Shown here: positions 33,669 to 40,631 of the stretch, in pieces
Layout of the letters: each line of letters starts with the position of its first letter
Position numbering within the stretch: the first letter of the stretch is position 1
From: Sphingobacteriales bacterium 50-39
Lineage (GTDB): Bacteria > Bacteroidota > Bacteroidia > Chitinophagales > Chitinophagaceae
DNA length: 64,000 nt
Assembly: GCA_001898505.1 (NCBI GenBank)
Contig: MKTZ01000011.1
Location: 1-64,000, forward strand
Reading direction: 5' to 3'
Made by a program: the position numbers and the translations under genes
Notes under the pieces: generated by a model
What the model saw: only the letters and a program-made list of their open reading frames with translations
The model's database searches: none
Told to the model about the DNA's origin: nothing

Positions 33669-34553
33669 ATGCATTTACAGGCAGTAGATAGGGTAGACAA
33701 TATTAGCCCGGAGGATTTTAGAGAAAATTATTACAATCCGATGAAGCCCCTGGTGATCAGGGATCTGTCAAAGGACTGGCCCGCGACAACCAAGTGGAAC
33801 TGGGATTTCTTTAAATCCATTGTAGGCAATGTGGAAGTGGGCTTGTACAACAACATAAAAAGCGACGCTTATACGCCAATCAATACGGCCGACGACTATA
33901 TGAAGTTCGGGAACTATATCGATATGGTCCGGAAAGGCCCCGCACAATGGCGCATTTTCCTTTTCAACATCTTCGAACATGCCCCCCAGATCACATCTGA
34001 CTTCGAATGGCCGGAACATCTGATGAAAGGGTTCGTAAAACGTTATCCCATGCTGTTTGTCGGCGGTAAAGGCTCCGTCACCCACATGCACTTCGACATC
34101 GACCTGTCCCATATCATTCATACCCAGTTCGGCGGCCGTAAACGGGTGCTCTTATTCCCCTTTGAAGAACAGCATAAACTCTACCGTAAACCCTTCGAAG
34201 TGCTCAGCTTTGTCAATTTCGAACATTATTTCGACGCCAAGGACAATAAGCTGGAAATGGACCGCTACCCGGCCCTAAAGCTGGCAAAAGGCTTTGAAGT
34301 GATCCTGGACCATGGCGATACCCTCTTTATGCCCGCAGGATACTGGCACCATATGGAGTACCTGGACAGCGGTTTTGCTATGAGCCTGCGCGCTTTACAA
34401 TCCTCCCTCAGCGGGAAACTAAAAGGAGCCTGGTATCTGCTGGGTATGCGCAATATCGACACCTTGATGAAAAAAACAGCCCCCGAATGGTGGTTCAACT
34501 TGAAAAAGGAAAAAACCTTCCGGGCCGCCAACAAGGAGCTGGAGACCCATTAG
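33669..34553 (+). CDS. cupin-like (JmjC-type) oxygenase domain protein
   Basis: This 294-residue soluble protein has the cupin_8/JmjC-like layout. MKPLVIRDLSKDWPATTKWN begins the fold, THMHFDIDLSHIIHTQFGGRKRVLLFPFEE gives an HxD iron-site motif (His140/Asp142 by my count, near residue 141), and LDHGDTLFMPAGYWHHMEYL supplies the distal His. A 2-oxoglutarate-dependent hydroxylase role is therefore likely, and the acceptor may be a protein or small molecule. It has its own promoter, and a large inverted repeat lies upstream. Confidence 0.85.
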   Translation: MHLQAVDRVDNISPEDFRENYYNPMKPLVIRDLSKDWPATTKWNWDFFKSIVGNVEVGLYNNIKSDAYTPINTADDYMKFGNYIDMVRKGPAQWRIFLFNIFEHAPQITSDFEWPEHLMKGFVKRYPMLFVGGKGSVTHMHFDIDLSHIIHTQFGGRKRVLLFPFEEQHKLYRKPFEVLSFVNFEHYFDAKDNKLEMDRYPALKLAKGFEVILDHGDTLFMPAGYWHHMEYLDSGFAMSLRALQSSLSGKLKGAWYLLGMRNIDTLMKKTAPEWWFNLKKEKTFRAANKELETH

Positions 34554-34555
34554 CC

Positions 34556-34568
34556 TGTCCTTTGGACA
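34556..34568. repeat. hairpin repeat unit
   Basis: TGTCC-TTT-GGACA directly after the cupin stop codon, the same core (GTCC-NNN-GGAC) as at 10708 and 31082. Confidence 0.55.
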
Positions 34569-34699
34569 ATGAGCCTCCGGGCCGTTCTTAAAAAAACTTT
34601 AAAAAAAATATTGCTTTTTAACGAAATCGTCTTTATTTTTACCCCGCTTATACTCTGACAGCGTACATCTTAAACTGCGCTATACACCACGGAGAATCT

Positions 34700-34765
34700 C
34701 ATCCGATCCAATTTCCACATTCCGACTATCCAATTTCCGTGTCCGAAGATTCCAATTTCCAAAGA
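34700..34765 (-). repeat. irregular A/C-rich tract, inverse of 24620-24835
   Basis: Read on the minus strand it gives GGAAATTGGATAGTCGG and GGAAATTGGATCGGA units like those in the G/T-rich tract. The likeness is by eye, not computed. Confidence 0.35.
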
Positions 34766-34847
34766 ACTTTCCGATTTATAATATAATTGTGTGAAGAAGC
34801 ATTGCTTCGTGCCAATTTGATATAACGATCTTCTGTCCTATCATTAC

Positions 34848-34863
34848 CGGACCATCAGGTCCG
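34848..34863. repeat. hairpin repeat unit
   Basis: CGGACC-ATCA-GGTCCG, similar to the unit at 27052-27067. Confidence 0.55.
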
Positions 34864-35140
34864 CCGGCTCAAAGCCCTTTATCTTATACCCTTTTGAAAT
34901 TATTTCCCTGGTTGATAGGACTATAGGCCTTTCACCAATGATCTTAACCCTCGGTCTTACGGTTTTTGTTCTCATGGACTTATCCGGATCATATTCTGGC
35001 TGAACAGGATTCGTGTCACGAGGATGGATATGCGGTAAAAGGAGATTTTTGGAATAAAAGAAAAGCGACATTAAGCGAACATGCGTTCTATAATAAAATA
35101 TTCGAACTTTTTCTTTTTGTGGTTTCAGAGGTAAGCACAG

Positions 35141-35172
35141 GCCGGCGATGTCTATCGCTGGCTCTTTTTTTT
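35141..35172 (+). terminator. intrinsic terminator
   Basis: GCCGGCGAT-GTCT-ATCGCTGGC (one G-T pair) is followed by TCTTTTTTTT. It ends a plus-strand transcript from the gene-free stretch, of which no coding part is seen. Confidence 0.75.
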
Positions 35173-35237
35173 AACCCTCTCAAACCCTATCGTATCTGAA
35201 AAGACATTTCACTGTGAAAAAACCAAAGTAAAGTCAA

Positions 35238-35288
35238 AAAGAGGTCGGCGCAAGACCCGTTTAAAATAAAGCGCCGCCTCTTTTTTAT
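35238..35288. terminator. bidirectional terminator
   Basis: AAAGAGG(T)CGGCGC pairs with GCGCCGCCTCTTT (one bulged base), with A- and T-tracts on both sides. On the minus strand it ends the gene at 35317-36351. Confidence 0.7.
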
Positions 35289-35316
35289 TTATTTAATGTC
35301 GGGGAAATCCCTCTTC

Positions 35317-36351
35317 TTACGCTATCGTCCACGTCTCCCGGCCCCGGAGCAGCTTGTCCAGATCACCCTTCCCCTTGGCACTCACCACTTCCTCTATCTG
35401 CAGATTGAGCATATCGTCATAACAGGGTCGCTCCGTCTCATAAAATACCCCAAAAGGTCTGGGTAAATGTCCTTCCGTAGTAGCATTATCGAACAGCCGG
35501 ACCAGGATCTGGGCCTTATAAAAATCCTTTTCATCATGTATCCACAGATCATCTTTGGAAATACCATCCCCCAGCGTGACAACGACAGGCTTTAACCCAT
35601 CCAGGCGAATGCCTTTCTCCTGCTGCGCGCCGAATACCAGCGGCTGCCCCTGTTCGAGGAATACGGCCTCCATCGGCTTGGTGGCCTTCTCCGTAAAGAT
35701 CTCGAAGGCGCCGTCATTGAATATATTACAGTTCTGATAGATCTCCAGGAAGCTGGCCCCTTTGTGCTGATAGCTGCGTAACAGCATCTGCTGAAGATGC
35801 TTGGGGTCCCTGTCCATGCTTCTGGCTATAAAGCTGGCATCCGCCCCCATGGCAAGCGCCAGAGGATTGAAAGGATGATCGATGCTCCCGAAAGGCGTGG
35901 ACTTCGTAACCTTATTCTCTTCCGAAGTGGGTGAATACTGTCCTTTCGTCAATCCATAGATCTGGTTGTTGAACAAAAGGATATTCATGTCAAAATTCCT
36001 GCGGAGGAGATGAATGGTATGATTACCTCCGATGCTGAGACTGTCCCCATCACCCGTGACGATCCAGACACTTAGATCCGGACGGGTGGCTTTCAATCCC
36101 GATGCAATAGCCGTTGCACGCCCATGGATGGAATGCATGCCATAGGTATTCATATAATAAGGGAATCGGCTGCTACAGCCGATCCCCGATATGATAACAA
36201 TATTTTCCTTGGGTATCCCCAGCGAAGGCATGACCTTTTGCACCTGCGCCAATATGGAGTAATCGCCGCATCCGGGACACCAGCGTACCTCCTGGTCGGT
36301 GGCAAAATCTTTTGCCGTTAGGCTTGATGGATTTGTGGTAGTCGCGCTCAT
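35317..36351 (-). CDS. 2-oxoacid:ferredoxin oxidoreductase, beta subunit (KorB type)
   Basis: This 344-residue subunit binds thiamine diphosphate in 2-oxoacid:acceptor oxidoreductases, such as 2-oxoglutarate:ferredoxin oxidoreductase, in the cytoplasm. It shows CPGCGDYSILAQVQKVMP (iron-sulfur/TPP region), ISGIGCSSRFPYYMNTYGMHSIHGRATAIASGLK and GDGDSLSIGGNHTIHLLRRNFD for the TPP-Mg site. The N-terminus MSATTTNPSS is chosen as start. The alpha subunit, normally adjacent in Bacteroidota, is not present next to it in this window. It is downstream of a beta-barrel gene on the same strand. Confidence 0.92.
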   Translation of the reverse strand: MSATTTNPSSLTAKDFATDQEVRWCPGCGDYSILAQVQKVMPSLGIPKENIVIISGIGCSSRFPYYMNTYGMHSIHGRATAIASGLKATRPDLSVWIVTGDGDSLSIGGNHTIHLLRRNFDMNILLFNNQIYGLTKGQYSPTSEENKVTKSTPFGSIDHPFNPLALAMGADASFIARSMDRDPKHLQQMLLRSYQHKGASFLEIYQNCNIFNDGAFEIFTEKATKPMEAVFLEQGQPLVFGAQQEKGIRLDGLKPVVVTLGDGISKDDLWIHDEKDFYKAQILVRLFDNATTEGHLPRPFGVFYETERPCYDDMLNLQIEEVVSAKGKGDLDKLLRGRETWTIA

Positions 36352-36394
36352 AATATTAATTGGTGACCCCACAAATTTACTAATTATTAATATC

Positions 36395-36967
36395 CTAGTG
36401 CAATCTTACATCTACACCCAGCTGGAATACCCGGTTGGAATAAGAGTAATTGTCATTCAGGGTGACGTCCGACAACCCGATGCCATACCGCATATAAAAG
36501 CCCAGCTGGTCGGTAGCCCGGACCCCCATCCCCAGGTTGAGGGTAGCATCCGCCTTGCGGATCCCGCTGCTGATATCCACATTGTAACCATGCGGGCCCT
36601 TATCCCTCGCCGCCGCCAGAATGCCCAGCTGAGGACCGAACTCCAGGTAGAAGTTGCGAACAGGGTAGTACTGGAACATCAGCGGGATATTCACATAGTT
36701 CAGCGCCCAGGTATAGCGGACGCCGGCATCCCAGTATCTGTCTCCCTGACCGCTATAAAGGATCTCCGGCTGGAAAGCCCAGCCCTTGGCGATTTTCATA
36801 TGCACAAAAAACCCTAAATGTCCGCTGATACGGTTGTCATCCCCGGTGTTCGAAAGGTTCGCTACATTCAGTCCCCCTTTAAAACCAGGGACTATAGTTT
36901 GCGCCTCAGTGCTGGCGAAGGTCATACATATAAGGGCCAATACGCATACGTGCTTTATTACTTTCAT
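36395..36967 (-). CDS. outer-membrane beta-barrel protein
   Basis: This 190-residue protein has a signal peptide (MKVIKHVCVLALICMTFASTEAQ) and a beta-barrel region with alternating polar and aromatic residues: GFKGGLNVANLSNTGDDN near the start, FQPEILYSGQGDRYWDAG, TWALNYVNIPLMFQYYPVRNFYLEFGPQLG and a C-terminal strand ending RVFQLGVDVRLH. It resembles the PorT/OMP_b-brl_2 family. The first in-frame ATG used here follows MII. Its role is unknown. The KorB-type gene lies 43 bases downstream. Confidence 0.85.
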   Translation of the reverse strand: MKVIKHVCVLALICMTFASTEAQTIVPGFKGGLNVANLSNTGDDNRISGHLGFFVHMKIAKGWAFQPEILYSGQGDRYWDAGVRYTWALNYVNIPLMFQYYPVRNFYLEFGPQLGILAAARDKGPHGYNVDISSGIRKADATLNLGMGVRATDQLGFYMRYGIGLSDVTLNDNYSYSNRVFQLGVDVRLH

Positions 36968-37155
36968 GATTATCACTTTAAGGGTTCGAAAATTTGGTTT
37001 ATTTGTAGAGAATTCACCCCCCTAAGACAAAGGATATGCCATAGTCATGCCACGCAGATATTTTATTGATTTTCAATGCCAATAAATGTCCTTCCTCCTG
37101 GTTTTTTTGCCATGGCACATTATTGGACCATACATGTATATTAAAATCATCGACT

Positions 37156-37446
37156 ATGACAAAACAAATATTATTAGCTATAGCTATTGCCGGAAGCCTT
37201 ATGGGCCTCACCGGCTGCGCCGTGGACGGGTACGTAGAGACCCAGCCCGCTGATGTGATATACACACGCCCCATAGCCCCCGGTCCGGATTATGTCTGGA
37301 TAGAAGGGGACTGGTATTGGTCAGGGGGAGCATATAACTGGCATCCCGGATACTGGCGCCGTGGCCGGCCTGGCCGCGTATGGTTGGGCGGAACATGGTC
37401 ACATACCCCAAGAGGTTATCACTGGAACAGGGGTCACTGGCAGTAA
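37156..37446 (+). CDS. YXWGXW-repeat lipoprotein
   Basis: This 96-residue lipoprotein has a signal peptide with lipobox LTGC (Cys20) and a mature part dominated by aromatic/Gly pairs: YVWIEGDWYWSGGAYNWHPGYWRRGRPGRVWLGGTWSHTPRGYHWNRGHWQ. Such W-G repeats are typical of the small YXWGXW/BcpO-type outer-membrane lipoproteins, whose function is uncertain. A GC-rich stem (37453-37487) follows the stop codon without a clear T tract. I start it at the ATG at 37156, which gives an ideal signal peptide. Confidence 0.85.
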   Translation: MTKQILLAIAIAGSLMGLTGCAVDGYVETQPADVIYTRPIAPGPDYVWIEGDWYWSGGAYNWHPGYWRRGRPGRVWLGGTWSHTPRGYHWNRGHWQ

Positions 37447-37452
37447 CCCTTT

Positions 37453-37487
37453 AGCCCGGCCGGGACAGCTCATACCCCTGCCGGGCT
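37453..37487. terminator. GC-rich stem after the lipoprotein gene
   Basis: AGCCCGGC and GCCGGGCT pair across a 19-base loop. A T tract (TTTTTTG) is 20 bases further on, so it is a weak terminator candidate. Confidence 0.45.
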
Positions 37488-37548
37488 TATATTCCCTGTT
37501 TTTTGAATTTTCTATCTCATTTTTTCGTTACCTTCAAAAATCCAATAG

Positions 37549-37950
37549 ATGTTAAGGCCTATGTACAGTGAGATTTCCCTACACCACTTTGTGGATGAGC
37601 TGACCCTTGGGTTATTGCCCCTGGCTGTCAGTCGCAAGACAATACTTATCAACCAAATAGATAGAAATTTACGAGTTGGCTCCGACGAAAATATGCTGGC
37701 GTATGTCCTGTGGAACCTCCTGGACAGAGCCGTCAGCAGCACACAAAATGAATGCATCCATATCGAGTCGGTAGTCGAAGGGGACACCACCCTCATCCGC
37801 GTCAGGAATGCCGGCATCTATTTCTATCGTACGATTTCCAATGGCTTCCGCCAGGTACAGCACGCCGCCGAAAAGCTGGGCGGCACCATCAGCATCGACT
37901 ACCATACGGATACGACGACTACCATCGCATTGACATTAAAAGCCGCCTAG
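37549..37950 (+). CDS. degenerate stand-alone histidine-kinase-like ATPase domain
   Basis: This 133-residue protein resembles the end of a sensor histidine kinase: residues 13-40 look like the end of the dimerisation domain (FVDELTLGLLPLAVSRKTILINQI). SDENMLAYVLWNLLDRAVSST matches the N-box region, and AEKLGGTISIDYHTDTTTTIAL the last strand. The usual N-box Asn/Asp and the DxGxG loop are missing or changed, and the ATP lid is very short, so catalytic activity is doubtful. It could be an ATP-independent binding domain or a decayed gene. No response regulator is adjacent. Confidence 0.6.
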   Translation: MLRPMYSEISLHHFVDELTLGLLPLAVSRKTILINQIDRNLRVGSDENMLAYVLWNLLDRAVSSTQNECIHIESVVEGDTTLIRVRNAGIYFYRTISNGFRQVQHAAEKLGGTISIDYHTDTTTTIALTLKAA

Positions 37951-37975
37951 CGCGCCACAGGCGAGAACTTCGGCA

Positions 37976-38030
37976 GAGCTCCATGTATTCGCTCTTCCTC
38001 GTTCGTAACCTTCGCTTTGCTCGGTTACCC
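37976..38030. repeat. dispersed repeat, copy at 37976
   Basis: A stretch beginning AGAGCTCCATGTATTCGCTC is about 80 percent identical by eye to 39915-39968. AAACAGCGTCCGTGT at 38042-38056 follows and also occurs at 25987. Confidence 0.6.
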
Positions 38031-38053
38031 GAAGGGCAATAAAACAGCGTCCG

Positions 38054-38090
38054 TGTCGAGGCCCCGGACTTCAGTCCGGACACCTCGACA
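38054..38090. repeat. nested hairpin repeat unit
   Basis: TGTCGAGG (38054-38061) pairs with CCTCGACA (38083-38090) and encloses CCGGAC-TTCA-GTCCGG. A gene-like role is not apparent. Confidence 0.6.
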
Positions 38091-38106
38091 TAGTCTCCCA
38101 CAAAAT

Positions 38107-38134
38107 AAAAAAGGGCACCCTTTTGAGGTGCCCC
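38107..38134 (-). terminator. terminator of the RRM gene
   Basis: GGGCACC-CTTTTGA-GGTGCCC with a T tract on the minus-strand 3' side (TTTTTTATTTT). It ends the transcript of the gene at 38156-38467. Confidence 0.8.
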
Positions 38135-38155
38135 GTTCCGAGTAGGAATACTAAC

Positions 38156-38467
38156 TTAATATCTGCTGTTGCTGTAGTTATTGTTCCTGCGCTGGAAAGA
38201 ACCGCCGGGCTTGTTACCCCTGTCTTCCCTGGGCTTTGCTACAGATACACCGATAGTCCTTCCGTCAACAGATGCTCCGTCCAACTCTTGGATGGCCTTT
38301 TGAGCAGCTGCGTCATCAGGCATTTCCACAAATGCAAACCCGCGGGATTTGCCGGTGAATTTGTCCATGATAACCTTAGCAGAAGATACTTCGCCGTACT
38401 CTGCAAAATAATCCTGTAAGTCTTCGTCAGTGACGTTGAAACTTAAGTTTGAAACGTAAATGTTCAT
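38156..38467 (-). CDS. RRM-type RNA-binding protein
   Basis: This 103-residue protein is a single RNA-recognition motif with a Gly/Arg/Asn-rich tail. It has NIYVSNLSFNV (RNP2), KSRGFAFVEMPDD (RNP1) and the tail RNNNYSNSRY. Such small RRM proteins in Bacteroidota often respond to cold. A canonical promoter (38609-38639) lies far upstream, leaving a 5' leader of about 135 bases, which is the longest clear leader in the window. That fits regulation at the RNA level. The downstream terminator is strong. Confidence 0.93.
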   Translation of the reverse strand: MNIYVSNLSFNVTDEDLQDYFAEYGEVSSAKVIMDKFTGKSRGFAFVEMPDDAAAQKAIQELDGASVDGRTIGVSVAKPREDRGNKPGGSFQRRNNNYSNSRY

Positions 38468-38608
38468 AAATTAACTAACTGGTTAAAAAAATAAATAATG
38501 CCAATCTGAGAAAATATAGCAGAGAGTAAAGAAACCTAACGATACCGGAGATGGTTTAGCGGAAGCGATCATTCAATTACTAATGCTGTAAGCTCAAATT
38601 TAACTACG

Positions 38609-38639
38609 CAAAGATACACCATTTACTTCAAACCGCCAA
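38609..38639 (-). promoter_or_regulatory. promoter of the RRM gene
   Basis: On the minus strand TTG (38637-38639), a 20-base spacer and TATCTTTG (38609-38616) form a full consensus promoter. The -33 box lies in the end of the MFS gene. Confidence 0.7.
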
Positions 38640-39821
38640 CGATTTAACATTCTTTGCCTTCTTATATGTTAATGAAAAAATAACAAATGCCAGCGACGCC
38701 AGCACCATCCCCGTCAAACATACTCCCTTCCAGCCGCTGCGCGCCCAGACATACAGCCCGATAAAAGACCCAAGCGAGGTCCCGATAAAACTAACGGTCA
38801 TGTATACGGTATTAAGCCGGTTGCGCGCCCCGGGCATCAACGCATATACCCGGCTTTGATTGGATACATGAACACACTGCATCGCCAGATCGAGCAGAAT
38901 AATGCCCGCAATGATCCCTATCACACTGCTCTGGAAAATATACAGGAGAATAAAGGAGACGAATAACAGCCCCACCCCATACCCGATGGCGATACGCGGA
39001 TTACGCTTGTCCGCAGACCCACCCACCAGGGGCGCCGCCAGCGCTCCCGCCGCGGCAGCCAGCCCGAATAGTCCGATAAGATCACTTTTAAAATGGAAAG
39101 GCTCCCCGGACAAATGCAGCACCATCGTCGTCCAGAACATGCCAAACGTAGCAAACCCCAACGCATTGATGGCTGCCGCCTCCCTCAACACAGGCTGCTC
39201 CCTGACCAGCGTTCCCAGACTCCGCATCAAGCTCCCGTAAGATCCCGTAAAAGCAGGCACACTGGAAGGAAATGCCCTCCGCATGATCACCAGCATGATA
39301 AAGCTGAGGCCCGCAGCTACCCAAAACATCCCCCTCCAACCCAGCCAGGCTCCGACCAGCCCACTCAACGTACGGGATAACAGGATCCCGATAAGCAGCC
39401 CGCTCATAATGCTGCCGATGACCTTTCCCGTCCGCGCCGGCGATGCCAGGTGCGCCGCCATAGGCAGGATCAGCTGTGGAATAACGCTGGTAGCGCCGAT
39501 CAGCAGACAGGCTATCTCCAGGCTCCATAAACTGGGCGCCACGGCGGCAAAAGCGAGCGACAGCACCGCACACCCCGTCATCCATAGGATCTGCCCCTTC
39601 CGCTCCAGCTTGTCACCCAATGGCACAAAGAACAAAAGCCCCAGCGCATACCCCGCCTGGGTAAAAAAAGCAACCTTTCCGGCTTCACTCTCCGCTACCC
39701 CAAAACTTTTACTGATAAGTACGATCAGCGGCTGACAATAATAGATATTGGCGACGATCAACCCCGTACATACCGCCATCAATGCGATAAGTCCTTTCGA
39801 TAGTGTGTCTTGTGATCCCAT
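38628..39821 (-). CDS. MFS transporter, DHA1 type
   Basis: This transporter of about 397 residues has 12 predicted spans. The first spans carry LIALMAVCTGLIVANIYYCQPLIVLI, then FFVPLGDKLERKGQILW (MFS motif A region), and STRRLIGATS-like segments appear later (LLIGATSVIPQLILPMAAH). This family of proton-coupled exporters commonly carries small drugs or metabolites. I start it at the ATG at 39821 because a longer frame to 39845 has a poor N-terminus. It lies upstream of the RRM gene on the same strand; the -33 box of that gene sits in its end. Confidence 0.88.
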   Translation of the reverse strand: MGSQDTLSKGLIALMAVCTGLIVANIYYCQPLIVLISKSFGVAESEAGKVAFFTQAGYALGLLFFVPLGDKLERKGQILWMTGCAVLSLAFAAVAPSLWSLEIACLLIGATSVIPQLILPMAAHLASPARTGKVIGSIMSGLLIGILLSRTLSGLVGAWLGWRGMFWVAAGLSFIMLVIMRRAFPSSVPAFTGSYGSLMRSLGTLVREQPVLREAAAINALGFATFGMFWTTMVLHLSGEPFHFKSDLIGLFGLAAAAGALAAPLVGGSADKRNPRIAIGYGVGLLFVSFILLYIFQSSVIGIIAGIILLDLAMQCVHVSNQSRVYALMPGARNRLNTVYMTVSFIGTSLGSFIGLYVWARSGWKGVCLTGMVLASLAFVIFSLTYKKAKNVKSLAV

Positions 39822-39880
39822 AAGTGGTAAAGTTACTTTTGCCAAATAACAAACCCTTAGTCAAAAAGTTTTGGCCGGTG

Positions 39881-40013
39881 GCCGGCGTCGGGACGCCGGC
39901 GCAGGCCTTCGTCGGAGCTCCACGTATTCGCTCCTCCTCGGTCGCAACCTTCGCCAAGGCTCGGTTGTGTCTTTTAGTCTGTCCTAACGGACTACCGCCC
40001 GAAGGGCGGCGGT
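39881..40013. repeat. dispersed repeat with hairpins
   Basis: Contains GCCGGCGT-CGGG-ACGCCGGC (39881-39900), a block (39915-39968) about 80 percent identical by eye to 37976-38030, GTCC-TAAC-GGAC (39980-39991) and CCGCCC-GAA-GGGCGG (39995-40009). It lies between the MFS gene and the cytochrome gene. Confidence 0.65.
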
Positions 40014-40110
40014 GATTGTCAAATTATTGTCAAAAAAAGACGCATTTCTACGGTCAAATCCCTAAATTCGAACCTCAAACCAATTACAAGGTCCAAAAAA
40101 TCACCTCCTT

Positions 40111-40518
40111 ATGTTGTATGGCAAAAAACTGATGGTTGCATCCACCCTCGTAGTCCTGATGATAGTAGGCATGGCCGCCACCCGTCCCCTGGACGATAAA
40201 CCCCGCCACAAAAACCTGAAAATCCTGCCCAAAGACATCAGCCACGAAGACCTGGACAAGGTCATGGACAACTGGAAAGCCGCACTGGGCGTGAAATGCA
40301 ACTTCTGCCACGCACCTTCCGCCGACAGCGCCTCCCATCGCCTGGACTTTGCCAGCGATGCCAAGCCGGAAAAAGACATCGCCCGCCACATGTTCAAAAT
40401 GACGGCCAAGATCAACAAAAAGTATTTCAGCTTCAATAAGGACGAGCAGGGCAAAGCAATCCCAACCGTCACTTGTATGACCTGCCATCGCGGCAACCCG
40501 CATCCGGAAGAAAAATAA
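40111..40518 (+). CDS. exported diheme c-type cytochrome
   Basis: This 135-residue protein has a signal-anchor-like N-terminus (MLYGKKLMVASTLVVLMIVGMAATRP) and two heme-binding motifs, CNFCH (residues 63-67) and CMTCH (residues 123-127). The rest is Lys/Asp-rich. It resembles small diheme cytochromes that pass electrons in the periplasm. The partner complex is not encoded nearby. An alternative start at the ATG at 40132 would still leave a hydrophobic signal. A strong terminator follows. Confidence 0.88.
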   Translation: MLYGKKLMVASTLVVLMIVGMAATRPLDDKPRHKNLKILPKDISHEDLDKVMDNWKAALGVKCNFCHAPSADSASHRLDFASDAKPEKDIARHMFKMTAKINKKYFSFNKDEQGKAIPTVTCMTCHRGNPHPEEK

Positions 40519-40538
40519 CAATAAGATCACCATCATAG

Positions 40539-40570
40539 AAAAGGGCGCCTCGACCGAGGCGCCCTTTCTG
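40539..40570 (+). terminator. intrinsic terminator
   Basis: AAAGGGCGCCTC-GACC-GAGGCGCCCTTT is a twelve-base-pair perfect stem followed by CTG. It ends the cytochrome gene and separates it from gnd. Confidence 0.8.
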
Positions 40571-40631
40571 TTATAAATTACCTAAATTTACGGCCTCTTA
40601 AGAGGACCCCGGTCCACAAATCAATCAGAAC

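Larger units (their letters stand above)
34554..35316. other. 760-base gene-free stretch
   Basis: This long gap has no gene I can support. It holds hairpin units (34556-34568, 34848-34863, 34796-34808), an A/C-rich tract at 34700-34765 that is the opposite-strand counterpart of the G/T-rich tract at 24620, a plus-strand terminator at 35141-35172 and a second one at 35238-35288. A 75-residue frame at 34844-35071 on the minus strand is not convincing. A transcribed non-coding RNA ending at 35172 is possible. Confidence 0.5.

Noticed and set aside
34844-35071. 75-residue minus-strand frame
   Set aside because: Its end is built from a hairpin repeat unit and it has no promoter or convincing codon pattern.
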